Part shown: piece after piece, positions 53,575 to 62,765 of the stretch | How positions within the stretch are numbered: the first letter of the stretch is position 1 | How the letters are laid out: every line of letters starts with the position of its first letter | From: Pseudomonadota bacterium | Lineage (GTDB): Bacteria; Pseudomonadota; Alphaproteobacteria; Micavibrionales; CSBR16-224 | Length of the DNA: 64,000 nucleotides | Assembly: GCA_013285465.1 (NCBI GenBank) | Contig: CP053449.1 | Location: 2,070,735-2,134,734 of the forward strand | Reading direction: 5' to 3' | The notes under the pieces: generated by a model | Told to the model about the DNA's origin: nothing | The model's database searches: none | What the model saw: the letters and a program-made list of their open reading frames with translations, nothing else | Made by a program: the position numbers and the translations under genes

Positions 53575-53897
53575 GGTCTTTCTACCCTTTTCTAAATATA
53601 TAATCTGATTTACACTGTTATTTATGTTGTCGCGGCGCATCTTGCTTCGTGACAATGCCTAAAAATTCCTATATTTCCCAGAGCGGCTTTATAACAAACC
53701 GCACGGAAATGTCAATCTATCGGGTTTTACTTTTAACATATCGCAATAAAAGTCGCAACTGTTTTTTAACTTTTTCTTAACGATTCATCCTGCAAAATAA
53801 TGCCTGAAAACAGCGCTCAAATTGACTTTTATAGATATTTATGCTACACTGAAAATGTAGAAATGTTTTTTACGAACAGAACGTTTAGGACAGGATA
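53575..53897. other. Divergent intergenic region between the coiled-coil gene and the FlaG-like gene
   Basis: 323 bases, AT-rich. The right-hand promoter is listed separately. The left side has only weak -10-like sequences for the coiled-coil gene. No gene or RNA is evident. Confidence 0.4.
53822..53850 (+). promoter_or_regulatory. Sigma-70-type promoter for the FlaG-like gene
   Basis: TTGACT (53822-53827), a 17-base spacer, and TACACT (53845-53850), close to consensus, 47 bases before the ATG. Confidence 0.75.
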
Positions 53898-54413
53898 ATG
53901 ACGGAGATTTTAAGCATAGGCGGGGCCGTATCCCCTCTGAATGTGCGCAACAGCGCACAGGCTGTCTCTGCCCCGGAAGTTTCCGGCAGCGTCCGAAACG
54001 AATCATTCATCTCTTCCCGCATTCGTGTTGATAACCTGCTTGATCTGGCTATTCTGGAATACCGCTCCCAGGAAGGCGAAGTTATTCGCCAGTTCCCGAC
54101 GCAAGGGCAAATTCAGGCATTTCAGCGTGCGGCCGAGCTGGATAACCGTAATGTCACAGCCGAAGACAGCAGCTTCACCCCCGTCAATACCAATGACGGC
54201 GCAACAACCACCACGACGCAGTCGGGCACAACGACAGGCGCCGCCTTCTTCGCACAGGATACAGCGACGACAGAAGCGGCACCCGCACCGCAAACCTCAA
54301 CATCATCGGTACCGGCGCCTGCGCCTGTTACGACATCGAATGTCAGCAGCTTTGTTTCGGCACCCGTTTCCAACGCAACAACACCTTCCACAACACAATC
54401 GGTCGTGGTTTAA
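53898..54413 (+). CDS. FlaG-like protein with Thr/Ser-rich tail
   Basis: A 171-residue protein. Residues about 35-80 hold SRIRVDNLLDLAILEYRSQEGEVIRQFPTQ, where EGEVIRQFP resembles the GEVIRQIP signature of flagellar FlaG proteins. The C-terminal 80 residues are low complexity (Thr, Ser, Ala, Pro, Gln) without signal or TM. FlaG affects filament length in some bacteria. The gene has its own promoter of sigma-70 type and no flagellar neighbours. The isolated flhB is 28 kb away. The assignment rests on a short motif. Confidence 0.55.
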   Translation: MTEILSIGGAVSPLNVRNSAQAVSAPEVSGSVRNESFISSRIRVDNLLDLAILEYRSQEGEVIRQFPTQGQIQAFQRAAELDNRNVTAEDSSFTPVNTNDGATTTTTQSGTTTGAAFFAQDTATTEAAPAPQTSTSSVPAPAPVTTSNVSSFVSAPVSNATTPSTTQSVVV

Positions 54414-54542
54414 CACCGCACGTCACTTTTCCCTGCCGCACTGCAACATATTTATTTTTCAGCAATTTTAAGCTATCTCTAAACATTCTGTGGTAGAATA
54501 AATGATAGGGAAACCGCATGCTTTTTTAGGAGAACAGAGTGT

Positions 54543-55094
54543 ATGGCGGCCCGCCGAAAGAATAGTTTTGTTTTGAATATGGGCGTTTTTGCAACCGTCC
54601 TTGCCCTTATTTTTATGCTTTCCGGCTGTATGAAGCTTGCCGACCAGCATGTAAATACCGAGCTGTTTGACAGCAAACAGGATATGCAGACCCGCGTTGG
54701 CGAGCTCAAGGCTGGCATGAAGAAAAAAGACGTCTTCACCGCCCTGAATATTCCGGAAGAAAAATTCAACCGCCTCAGCCTTCAGGACATCCAGACGGCG
54801 CTCTACGGCAATTCGCAGATGCAGGGCACCCCCGAACAGCTTGAGAAATTCCGCCGTCAGCTTTTGCGCTATGACGGCTATTCCCTGCCCTACCGCTTTA
54901 TTGAAAGCGAAGGCTCACTCGGTTTCGCCAAGGTCAAAATCCACAAAAAAGGCCATGATCTGATATTGATCCTGATTTTCCACGATAACAAGCTGACGCA
55001 GGCCACTATTCAGGGCAAGCAGGAAGTGGACGAGATGGAAGACCAGTATCTGTGGAACACGATTCTGCGCACAGGCGTCAACGCCGCAATGTAA
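54543..55094 (+). CDS. Lipoprotein of unknown function
   Basis: A 183-residue protein with a signal ending in a lipobox: MGVFATVLALIFMLSGC, Cys29 lipidated. The mature part is a charged domain (DMQTRVGELKAGMKKKDVF, ALYGNSQMQGTPEQLEK) with a beta strand-rich end (FAKVKIHKKGHDLILILIFHDNKL). Its GELKAGMKKKDVFTAL helix is reminiscent of the SmpA/OmlA/BamE fold (short helix then strands), but similarity is weak. A good ribosome binding site (AGGAGAAC) precedes ATG 54543. Confidence 0.6.
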   Translation: MAARRKNSFVLNMGVFATVLALIFMLSGCMKLADQHVNTELFDSKQDMQTRVGELKAGMKKKDVFTALNIPEEKFNRLSLQDIQTALYGNSQMQGTPEQLEKFRRQLLRYDGYSLPYRFIESEGSLGFAKVKIHKKGHDLILILIFHDNKLTQATIQGKQEVDEMEDQYLWNTILRTGVNAAM

Positions 55095-55126
55095 TCTCTT
55101 AAAAAAGATAAACAGGAATTGTTTTT

Positions 55127-55753
55127 TTAGCTGGTGGCCGGACGCTTATTCGTCACCGGCAGATCGGCGGCAATCGGTTCGTCATCCACCATTTCGATCA
55201 GACCGTTTTCGGTCATCGAAAAACGTGCGGCAAAAAGCGCATCGCCGTAAAGAACCATACCGCTGGCCTGCAATTCGCCTTTTTCATTCCGGCCTTCAAA
55301 AGACGCGGGGCGGATTGCGCCTTCCAGAACTTTGCGCATGGCATCATCCATTTTGGCGTGATCGAAAGCATCATCATCCATCTTTTCCACAACCAGAAAC
55401 GGCCCTTCATCGCCGTGAACGAAATAGCAGAAAAAGCGCAGATAATCGAGGACATTTTCCTCATCAACATGCACAGGACCGGCTTCATTTGCTTCGTGAA
55501 TCGGCGTACTGGAGCCGTCCAGATGGAACATTTGCCCCTGTTTTGCCAAAAACCAGAAAGGACCGACGCCTTTCGGCCATGCGGAATCACTCACACGCAC
55601 CATGGCAATATTTTTGTAAAACGGCAACTGACGCCATTCAACCTTGGCTGTTTGCGCGGATGCCGTATGTTTTCCGGCAACGGGATTAACGGATTTCAGG
55701 AACGGCTCGGTTTCGGGGCCTTGAACGACCTGCCAGTTATTATCGTCATACAT
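55127..55753 (-). CDS. Unknown soluble protein next to pyrG
   Basis: A 208-residue acidic protein without signal or TM. It has aromatic, beta-rich segments (KVEWRQLPFYKNIAMVRVSD, GPFWFLAKQGQMFHLDGSS, LRFFCYFVHGDEGPFLVVEK). It looks like a conserved hypothetical domain of alphaproteobacteria with a WPKGVGPFWFL core, but I cannot name it. ATG 55753 has AAGGGTG upstream; a GTG 12 bases earlier overlaps that site. It is on the same strand as pyrG, about 105 bases downstream. Confidence 0.55.
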   Translation of the reverse strand: MYDDNNWQVVQGPETEPFLKSVNPVAGKHTASAQTAKVEWRQLPFYKNIAMVRVSDSAWPKGVGPFWFLAKQGQMFHLDGSSTPIHEANEAGPVHVDEENVLDYLRFFCYFVHGDEGPFLVVEKMDDDAFDHAKMDDAMRKVLEGAIRPASFEGRNEKGELQASGMVLYGDALFAARFSMTENGLIEMVDDEPIAADLPVTNKRPATS

Positions 55754-55858
55754 GATGCTGTTCACCCTTATTTAAAAGCTCTCATTTCGGCGTCCATCGT
55801 GCCACGTTCAACTTTCAAAATCAAGCCGATAGAAAGACATAAATCGTTAAAACTCTCA

Positions 55859-57523
<1,665 letters not shown>

Positions 57524-57563
57524 TCACGCGTAAACGTAAAAATTATGCGCCGGATCATCCGGC

Positions 57564-58016
57564 TTATTCCGCGGCTTTATCGCCCGGTTTTTCTTCTGTT
57601 GTCTCGTCTGCCGTGTCCGCCGCAGCGCCGTCTTCCGCAACAGCCGCATCTTCGGCAGGCATCTCTGCGGTTTCTTCAACCGCTGCGCCGCCTTCAACCG
57701 CGCCTTTTTCTTCCGGCGCATCTTTATTCATTGCCGGTGCCTGCGGCGTTTTCACATCCAGAATGGAGCCGGATTGTTCCGCTGATCTGTGCGTCGCGAG
57801 AATCGCCAATGTCAGGCTTGTGATCACAAAAGCCGTTCCCAGCCATGTTGTCAGACGCGTCAATGCATCCGCCGTTGCACGCTGCGAGGCGAAATTACCC
57901 ATACCGCCGCCGCTGCCGCCGACGCCAAGCCCGCCGCCTTCCGAACGCTGCAAAAGCACCACCGCGATAATACCGAGCGCGACAATCAAATGTATGACCA
58001 GAACAACTGCTTCCAT
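57564..58016 (-). CDS. secG: Preprotein translocase subunit SecG
   Basis: A 150-residue protein. Two membrane segments (AVVLVIHLIVALGIIAVVLL and LGTAFVITSLTLAILA) flank the loop QRSEGGGLGVGGSGGGMGNF, the SecG signature. The C-terminal tail of about 70 residues is Ala/Glu/Asp-rich low complexity, longer than in E. coli SecG (110 residues) but common in alphaproteobacteria. It forms the SecYEG channel. tpiA, often upstream, is absent: the region upstream holds the mraZ control region. Confidence 0.93.
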   Translation of the reverse strand: MEAVVLVIHLIVALGIIAVVLLQRSEGGGLGVGGSGGGMGNFASQRATADALTRLTTWLGTAFVITSLTLAILATHRSAEQSGSILDVKTPQAPAMNKDAPEEKGAVEGGAAVEETAEMPAEDAAVAEDGAAADTADETTEEKPGDKAAE

Positions 58017-58168
58017 TTTAAAAAATCCGTTTTTTCATTGTTTTAGGGATGTCTTATCCCTGTCCGAATAAGGCCTGTTTGTAACGCATCCGTGCAGCGA
58101 AATCAAGCGCAAATCATGCCTGCTTTTCCGCAGGCTGCTATCCGGTTTTTACATGCCACTCCACTTTT

Positions 58169-58200
58169 TCCCTTGCTTTCCCATCAATTCCCATGATATA
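58169..58200. promoter_or_regulatory. MraZ-type operator overlapping the probable dcw promoter
   Basis: Three direct repeats at a 10-base period: TCCCT (58169-58173), TCCCA (58179-58183), TCCCA (58189-58193), the reverse complement of TGGGA-N5-TGGGA-N5-AGGGA. This is the repeat layout described for MraZ binding upstream of E. coli mraZ. The sites overlap a plausible promoter, TTGCTT (58173-58178), a 16-base spacer and GATATA (58195-58200). Binding would block RNA polymerase, fitting autorepression of the dcw cluster. Confidence 0.65.
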
Positions 58201-58396
58201 CCATTATATACCATACAGCTGTACAGCGAATCATAAAAAACAACATGCTGACAGCAGAACGGATATGTCAGACCGATGGTTTTGGAGACGCAAATGACGT
58301 GCTTATCCGGGACATACAAGACAAAACGGGCAGACAGATAAGGGCGCAAAGCCCCATAGAATAAAGCGAAGATACACTTTTGGAGACGACAAGATT

Positions 58397-58443
58397 CAGG
58401 CCTTCACCCTTCTTTATAAAAGGGAGGGGGCCTGTTTTCTTTC
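58397..58443 (+). terminator. Terminator-like hairpin just before mraZ (possible attenuator)
   Basis: CAGGCC (58397-58402) pairs with GGCCTG (58429-58434), with an inner CCCTT/AAGGG stem, followed by TTTTCTTT. It stands 30 bases before the mraZ start and downstream of the putative promoter, so it would cut transcription of the dcw genes unless read through. Confidence 0.6.
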
Positions 58444-58472
58444 AATAATGCAAAGGGTTAAAGGCAGATAAA

Positions 58473-58928
58473 GTGGGCTTGTTTCTATCCACATATGTGA
58501 ACAAAATCGACGGCAAGGGACGCGTTTCCGTGCCGGCGACCTTCCGTGCCGCCCTTGCAGCCAACCCGTTTCAGGGCATTGTCGTTTTCCGTTCGCGCAG
58601 CCATCAGGCGCTGGAGGGATTCGGCATGGATGACATGACCGAGATTGCACAGCGCCTTGACCATTTCGACCTGTTTTCCGACACGCAGGATGATCTGGCC
58701 AGTATGATTTTTGCCGAGGCGCGGCAGCTGCCCTTTGACGGCGATGGCCGCATCGTACTGCCCGAGGATTTGCGCGGCTTTTGCAGCATGTCCGACAAGG
58801 CCGCTTTTGTCGGTATGGGACGGAAATTCCAGATATGGGAGCCGGACGCGCTTGAAAAACGCCTTGCCGATGCGCGCCAAAACGTTCAGGATAAGGGCTT
58901 AACCGTACCCCCGAACAAAAACGCGTAA
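58473..58928 (+). CDS. mraZ: Transcriptional regulator MraZ
   Basis: A 151-residue protein starting at GTG with AAAGG 9 bases upstream. It has two SpoVT-AbrB-like repeats: FLSTYVNKIDGKGRVSVPATFR, and later QLPFDGDGRIVLPEDLRGF with DKAAFVGMGRKFQIWEP. MraZ binds direct repeats upstream of its own gene and represses the division/cell wall cluster. Such repeats are seen 280 bases upstream. It is the first gene of the cluster and ends 7 bases before rsmH. Confidence 0.95.
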   Translation: MGLFLSTYVNKIDGKGRVSVPATFRAALAANPFQGIVVFRSRSHQALEGFGMDDMTEIAQRLDHFDLFSDTQDDLASMIFAEARQLPFDGDGRIVLPEDLRGFCSMSDKAAFVGMGRKFQIWEPDALEKRLADARQNVQDKGLTVPPNKNA

Positions 58929-58935
58929 GAAAAAC

Positions 58936-59910
58936 ATGTCTTCCTCAGATGCCCCGCATATTCCCGTCCTCCTGCGCGAGGTGCTGGAAGCCCTGTCACC
59001 GAAAGACGGCGGCACTTATGTTGACGGCACTTTCGGCGCAGGCGGTTACAGCCGCGCCGTGCTGGATGCGGCAAAAGACAGCATTGTCTATGCGATCGAC
59101 CGCGATCCGTCCGCCATTGTCACCGCAGAAAATCTGGCCAAGACCTATCCCGGCCGCCTGATTCCCGTGCGCGGCTGTTTCGGTGATATGGACAAACTTC
59201 TGGCGGATCAATGCCCTGACGGTGTCGACGGCATCATGCTGGATATCGGCGTCTCCTCCATGCAGATTGATGACGGCGCACGCGGTTTTTCCTTCCAGAA
59301 AGACGGAGCGCTGGATATGCGTATGGATCCCGAACATGGCGAAAGTGCCGCCGATCTGGTCAACACAATGGATGAGGAAGACCTCGCCAATCTGCTCTAT
59401 AAATACGGGGACGAGCGAAAATCCCGCCGCATTGCCCGCCGCATTGTCGAGGCCCGCGCGGAACAGCTCATCGAAACGACAGCGGCTCTGGCGGAGATTA
59501 TCCGCCGCGCCCTGCCGCCGAAACGCGGCGATAAAATCGACCCCTCCACCCGCAGTTTTCAAGCACTGCGCATCGCGGTGAATGACGAGCTGGGCGAGCT
59601 GGAACGCGGCCTTAACGCCGCCGCAAAAATCCTGAAACCCGGCGGTATTCTCGCCGTTGTCACCTTCCATTCGCTGGAAGACCGCATCGTGAAAAATTTC
59701 TTCCGCAGCTATGCCGCGCCGAAAACCCATATGTCGCGCTATGCGCCTGCAGAGCGCGCAGCAGAAGCACTGGCGGAGGCAAATGCCTTCCCCTTCCGGC
59801 TCCGGCAGCGCAAACCGGAAACCGCAAGCGATGAAGAAATCAAACGCAATCCGCGCTCCCGCTCCGCCAATCTGCGCTGGGCCATCCGGACGGAGACAGC
59901 ATGGCCATGA
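58936..59910 (+). CDS. rsmH: 16S rRNA (cytosine-1402-N4)-methyltransferase
   Basis: A 324-residue methyltransferase (also MraW). Marks are HIPVLLREVLEALSPKDGGT, motif I VDGTFGAGGYSRAVL, MLDIGVSSMQIDDGARGFSF, TRSFQALRIAVNDELGELE, and VTFHSLEDRIVKNFF. It methylates the decoding centre of the small ribosomal subunit and has been reported to counter MraZ toxicity. The end, ATGGCCATGA, overlaps the start of the next gene, so translation is coupled. Confidence 0.97.
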   Translation: MSSSDAPHIPVLLREVLEALSPKDGGTYVDGTFGAGGYSRAVLDAAKDSIVYAIDRDPSAIVTAENLAKTYPGRLIPVRGCFGDMDKLLADQCPDGVDGIMLDIGVSSMQIDDGARGFSFQKDGALDMRMDPEHGESAADLVNTMDEEDLANLLYKYGDERKSRRIARRIVEARAEQLIETTAALAEIIRRALPPKRGDKIDPSTRSFQALRIAVNDELGELERGLNAAAKILKPGGILAVVTFHSLEDRIVKNFFRSYAAPKTHMSRYAPAERAAEALAEANAFPFRLRQRKPETASDEEIKRNPRSRSANLRWAIRTETAWP

Positions 59911-60947
59911 AGGATATTTTCAATACGGCAAAAGAGGAAAATCTGTTCCACCGCAATCCGCGCTGGCTGGGCGGTGACGGCGCCTCCTCCGTCGATCTGG
60001 GTGATGGGCGGGTTTTATGGTTGTTCGGTGACAGCTTTATCGCCTCTGATGACAACAGCACCCGCGCCGATGCCACCATGGTGCGCAACAGCATCGCCAT
60101 CCAGACCGGAAACGACCCCGCAACGGCAAAAATGGATTTTTACTGGCGCGAGAATGAAAGCGCCCCGCCCTCCTCCTTTTTCCCCGAAAGCGGTGATGAC
60201 ACATGGTTATGGCCGGGGCACGGCATCCGGCTTGATGACGGCAGTCTGCTGATTTTCGCGATGCGTGTCCGTGAAACCGATCACGCCGCTGATGAACCGC
60301 CTGATCCGCTGGGTTTTGAAACTGTCGCGTACCTCGCCATATCCATTGATAATCCTGATGACAATCCTGCCGATTGGCATTTACAAACGCTGACCCCGCC
60401 CGACAATCAGGCCGGAATCATTTTCGGCGCAGGCGGTGTCGTAAAAGATGATGCGTATCTTTATGCGCTTGGCGTCCGCGACGCCGCTCCGGAAAAACCG
60501 GTTTATGCCGCACGCTGGTCTTTAGACAGTCTCGCAAAACAGGATATGAGCGGAGCGGAATACTGGTGCGGCGATAAATGGAAAAAAAATATCGATGATG
60601 CCGTACCGCTCTTTGAAAATGCACAGACGGAAATGTCGCTGCATTACGACCCGGATCGCAAGGAATATCTGTGTATCCAGACGAGCGGTTTCGGCGATAC
60701 CGCGCTGACAATCCGTTCCGCCGCCCGCCCCGAAGGATTATGGAGCGAACCGGAAACGATCTGCGACCTGCCCAAAAGCGAGAATAAAAACCTTATTTCC
60801 TATGCGGGCAAAGCCCATCCGCATCTAACGGCGGAAAACGGCACATTGCTGAGCTACGTTACGAACAGCTTGAATATTAAAGATATTTTTGACGATGAGG
60901 CATTATATTATCCGCGCTTCGTCAAATTTCCCGCCAAGAAATATTGA
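59901..60947 (+). CDS. DUF4185-like beta-propeller protein inside the dcw cluster
   Basis: A 348-residue protein without signal or TM. The opening RNPRWLGGDGASSVDLGDGR, then VLWLFGDSFIA, and repeated strand pairs (DDTWLWPGHGIRLDDGSLLI, YLYALGVRDAA, YVYAARWSLDS-like VYAARWSLD) fit five-bladed propellers related to glycoside hydrolase clans (DUF4185/DUF5005). Family members act on or bind carbohydrates, but catalytic acids cannot be fixed here. Two ATGs are possible (59901, 59907). The first has GGAGA 4-5 bases away; the second gives a 4-base ATGA overlap with the rsmH stop. It is not a normal dcw member. Confidence 0.6.
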   Translation: MAMKDIFNTAKEENLFHRNPRWLGGDGASSVDLGDGRVLWLFGDSFIASDDNSTRADATMVRNSIAIQTGNDPATAKMDFYWRENESAPPSSFFPESGDDTWLWPGHGIRLDDGSLLIFAMRVRETDHAADEPPDPLGFETVAYLAISIDNPDDNPADWHLQTLTPPDNQAGIIFGAGGVVKDDAYLYALGVRDAAPEKPVYAARWSLDSLAKQDMSGAEYWCGDKWKKNIDDAVPLFENAQTEMSLHYDPDRKEYLCIQTSGFGDTALTIRSAARPEGLWSEPETICDLPKSENKNLISYAGKAHPHLTAENGTLLSYVTNSLNIKDIFDDEALYYPRFVKFPAKKY

Positions 60948-60971
60948 CATATGTCACTATATTATGATAAA
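60944..60971 (+). promoter_or_regulatory. Possible internal promoter before the tandem unknown genes
   Basis: TTGACA (60944-60949), whose TGA is also the stop codon of the propeller gene, and after 16 bases GATAAA (60966-60971). The -10 is weak. If active it would let the two paralogs be expressed apart from rsmH. Confidence 0.4.
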
Positions 60972-61015
60972 AGTATTCTCTTTTACATGACAGAGAATGA
61001 AAGGGAACATCTCCT

Positions 61016-61588
61016 TTGGATATGCCCGATACAACACCGCAGCACGAAATGTCCGAAGAGGCCGCCCTCGTCAATCTGAATCTCAGAATGGCCAACAGCC
61101 TGCATGACGTCTATGACATTTTAACGGGCGCGTTTTCTGACCTGTCTCCCGCCGATAAAGCCGCCGTTGTGCGCAAGGAATTTTTCGATGATCCGCCCAA
61201 TGACGAGGCGATGATCCGCGAAGTGCTGGATAACCTCCATAAAGCGGGAAACAGCCCCGATAATGCGCTGCAAACCTATATCATGGCGGAAGTTTTCGCC
61301 GCATTAGCGGAAAATAACGACCCTTTCCCACTCATTCCGCCTTTGCAAAAACATCTGGGCCGCCTGACGGATGCCGAATATGCCCGCCCCGCAAAACTGA
61401 GCGAAGCCTTTCAGGAAGCCATCATGGAAACGCTGGGAATTGAACCGCCGGATAACCAGAAAATGGCGATTGATGTCCGCAATCCCTTCGCGGCACTGGC
61501 AAAGCCGCAAAACGGCCATGATGCGGATAGCGCGCAACCCCCGACACATGCCAATCTGCGCCGCTATCTTGGCCGCAACGGCAAATAG
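61016..61588 (+). CDS. Unknown dcw-embedded protein, paralog A
   Basis: A 190-residue acidic, mostly helical protein without signal or TM. Start: TTG 61016 with AAGGGAAC 9 bases upstream. The following codons GAT ATG match the next gene's ATG GAT ATG, so the TTG fits the paralog better than ATG 61022. Shared with paralog B are a helix pair (MANSLHDVYDILTGAFSDLS), IPPLQKHLGRLTDAEYARP, DVRNPFAALA and a terminal HANLRRYLGRNGK. I do not recognise a family. It may bind a cell division or wall protein, judged only by its place. Confidence 0.65.
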   Translation: MDMPDTTPQHEMSEEAALVNLNLRMANSLHDVYDILTGAFSDLSPADKAAVVRKEFFDDPPNDEAMIREVLDNLHKAGNSPDNALQTYIMAEVFAALAENNDPFPLIPPLQKHLGRLTDAEYARPAKLSEAFQEAIMETLGIEPPDNQKMAIDVRNPFAALAKPQNGHDADSAQPPTHANLRRYLGRNGK

Positions 61589-61613
61589 CCCTTTTGTCTT
61601 AAGGATATAAATC

Positions 61614-62189
61614 ATGGATATGGATGATGACAGATTAAGCGGTCTTTCCCCCGCGGCAAAAGACATTGTTTTACGTATCGAAACCGTCACCCGTGCGCAG
61701 GAAGCACTGGAAATTTTGCGCACCGATTTTGCCGCCCTACCCGCTGACGAGCGTAAAACACTGGTCATGGATTATTTCCTTAAAGAAATGAAACTTGATG
61801 ATCCGCAATTTCTGACACTCGCCAGTGCCGAGCTGGCCGAACCGCCCCGCAATGATGATGCGCTTTTTGAAGGCTATGTTTTTGCCGAATTTTTTGCCGC
61901 CGTTGCCGAGGCCGAACATGACTCCCCCGTTATTCCCGCCCTGCAAAAATATGTCGGTGCGCTGACGGATGAAGAATACCGCCGCCCCGAAATATTATCG
62001 CTGGCCCTGCGTCAGGCGTTTCAAGAGGCGCTGCAAGGCACGGAAAGTGACGACAAGAATGCGGATATCATCCCCGGCGATGTGCGCAACCCTTTCCGCG
62101 CCGCCGCTGAAAAAGCCGCGCAGGATAACGGCCAGCCTTCCGTGCCGTCTCACGCCCATCTGCGGAACTATCTCGGCAAGAAAAAATGA
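61614..62189 (+). CDS. Unknown dcw-embedded protein, paralog B
   Basis: A 191-residue acidic helical protein with AAGGATA 7 bases before the ATG, 25 bases after paralog A. Matching blocks: IVLRIETVTRAQEALEILRT with DFAALPADERKTLVMDYF, IPALQKYVGALTDEEYRRP, GDVRNPFRAAAEKA, and terminal HAHLRNYLGKKK. The pattern strongly suggests tandem duplication. The basic YLGxxxK end after a variable linker looks like a short linear motif. Function unknown. The 156 bases to ftsL hold no further gene. Confidence 0.65.
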   Translation: MDMDDDRLSGLSPAAKDIVLRIETVTRAQEALEILRTDFAALPADERKTLVMDYFLKEMKLDDPQFLTLASAELAEPPRNDDALFEGYVFAEFFAAVAEAEHDSPVIPALQKYVGALTDEEYRRPEILSLALRQAFQEALQGTESDDKNADIIPGDVRNPFRAAAEKAAQDNGQPSVPSHAHLRNYLGKKK

Positions 62190-62345
62190 CGCAGCCCGAA
62201 ACTGCCCCCTAAAACTGTCTTGAAGACGGGACGGCATCCTTGCCGCCGCGGCTTTTTTCACCTATACTGGACTTTAAGGCAATTCTGCCGTTTCTCTTCC
62301 GGTTTTCCGGTATTTCACGTTCTCTTTTTTACTGTTGTCAGACCC

Positions 62346-62765
62346 ATGAAAGACTATATTTTTGCCATTTTCTGGTTTTGCCTCGCCGGTCTGTCCGGCG
62401 CCGCGCTGTATTATACCAGCGAGCAAACCCATATCACCGCCAAAAATATCGCGGAAATACGGGCGGCAACAACGGAAACAAAGCATGATATCGCCGTATT
62501 ATCGGCGGAATACTGGCGTTTAACCGCCCCTGCACGGCTCGAAGCGCTGGCGGCGCGGCTGATGCCCGATTTACAGCCGATGACCGGCGCACAGCTTCTG
62601 CCGCCCCGTCCTACGGCAAAATCCGCGGCGGCAGGCAAACATCCCGTTGTTTCATCGGTCAAGGATCTGATCGACAATCTTCTTGAAACGAATGACCGTA
62701 CCGGCCTGTCCGATGCGCAACAACAAAAAGCGGTTCTGGCACAAAATGCATCACATACTCCCTGA
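62346..62765 (+). CDS. ftsL: Cell division protein FtsL
   Basis: A 139-residue bitopic protein. A short N-terminus and TM (YIFAIFWFCLAGLSGAALYY) are followed by a periplasmic coiled coil (TAKNIAEIRAATTETKHDIA) and AEYWRLTAPARLEALAARLM, the alphaproteobacterial FtsL signature (AEW-x-L-x-x-P-x-RLE-x-LA). It pairs with FtsB and FtsQ in the divisome. Start ATG 62346 begins the TM; in-frame extension to 62220 is not family-like. Its end overlaps ftsI by 20 bases, as expected. Confidence 0.88.
   Translation: MKDYIFAIFWFCLAGLSGAALYYTSEQTHITAKNIAEIRAATTETKHDIAVLSAEYWRLTAPARLEALAARLMPDLQPMTGAQLLPPRPTAKSAAAGKHPVVSSVKDLIDNLLETNDRTGLSDAQQQKAVLAQNASHTP

Larger units (their letters stand above)
58017..58472. 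other. 456-base control region between secG and mraZ
   Basis: Contains, from left to right: an AGGGAT/ATCCCT hairpin (58045-58061); a GCCTGC/GCAGGC hairpin (58118-58135); the putative MraZ operator and promoter (58169-58200); a leader of about 265 bases with an 11-base direct repeat TTTTGGAGACG (58280-58290 and 58378-58388); and a terminator-like hairpin (58397-58440). No protein gene with coding character is seen. It lacks the RNase P signature GAGGAAAGTCC. Confidence 0.5.

Noticed and set aside
58280-58388. Direct repeat TTTTGGAGACG in the mraZ leader as a regulator site
   Set aside because: An 11-base repeat within 100 bases is expected about once or twice in a window of this size; kept only as a description.
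58201-58396. Possible RNase P RNA upstream of mraZ, as rnpB is found there in some alphaproteobacteria
   Set aside because: The region is too short and lacks the GAGGAAAGTCC and other P-loop consensus elements.
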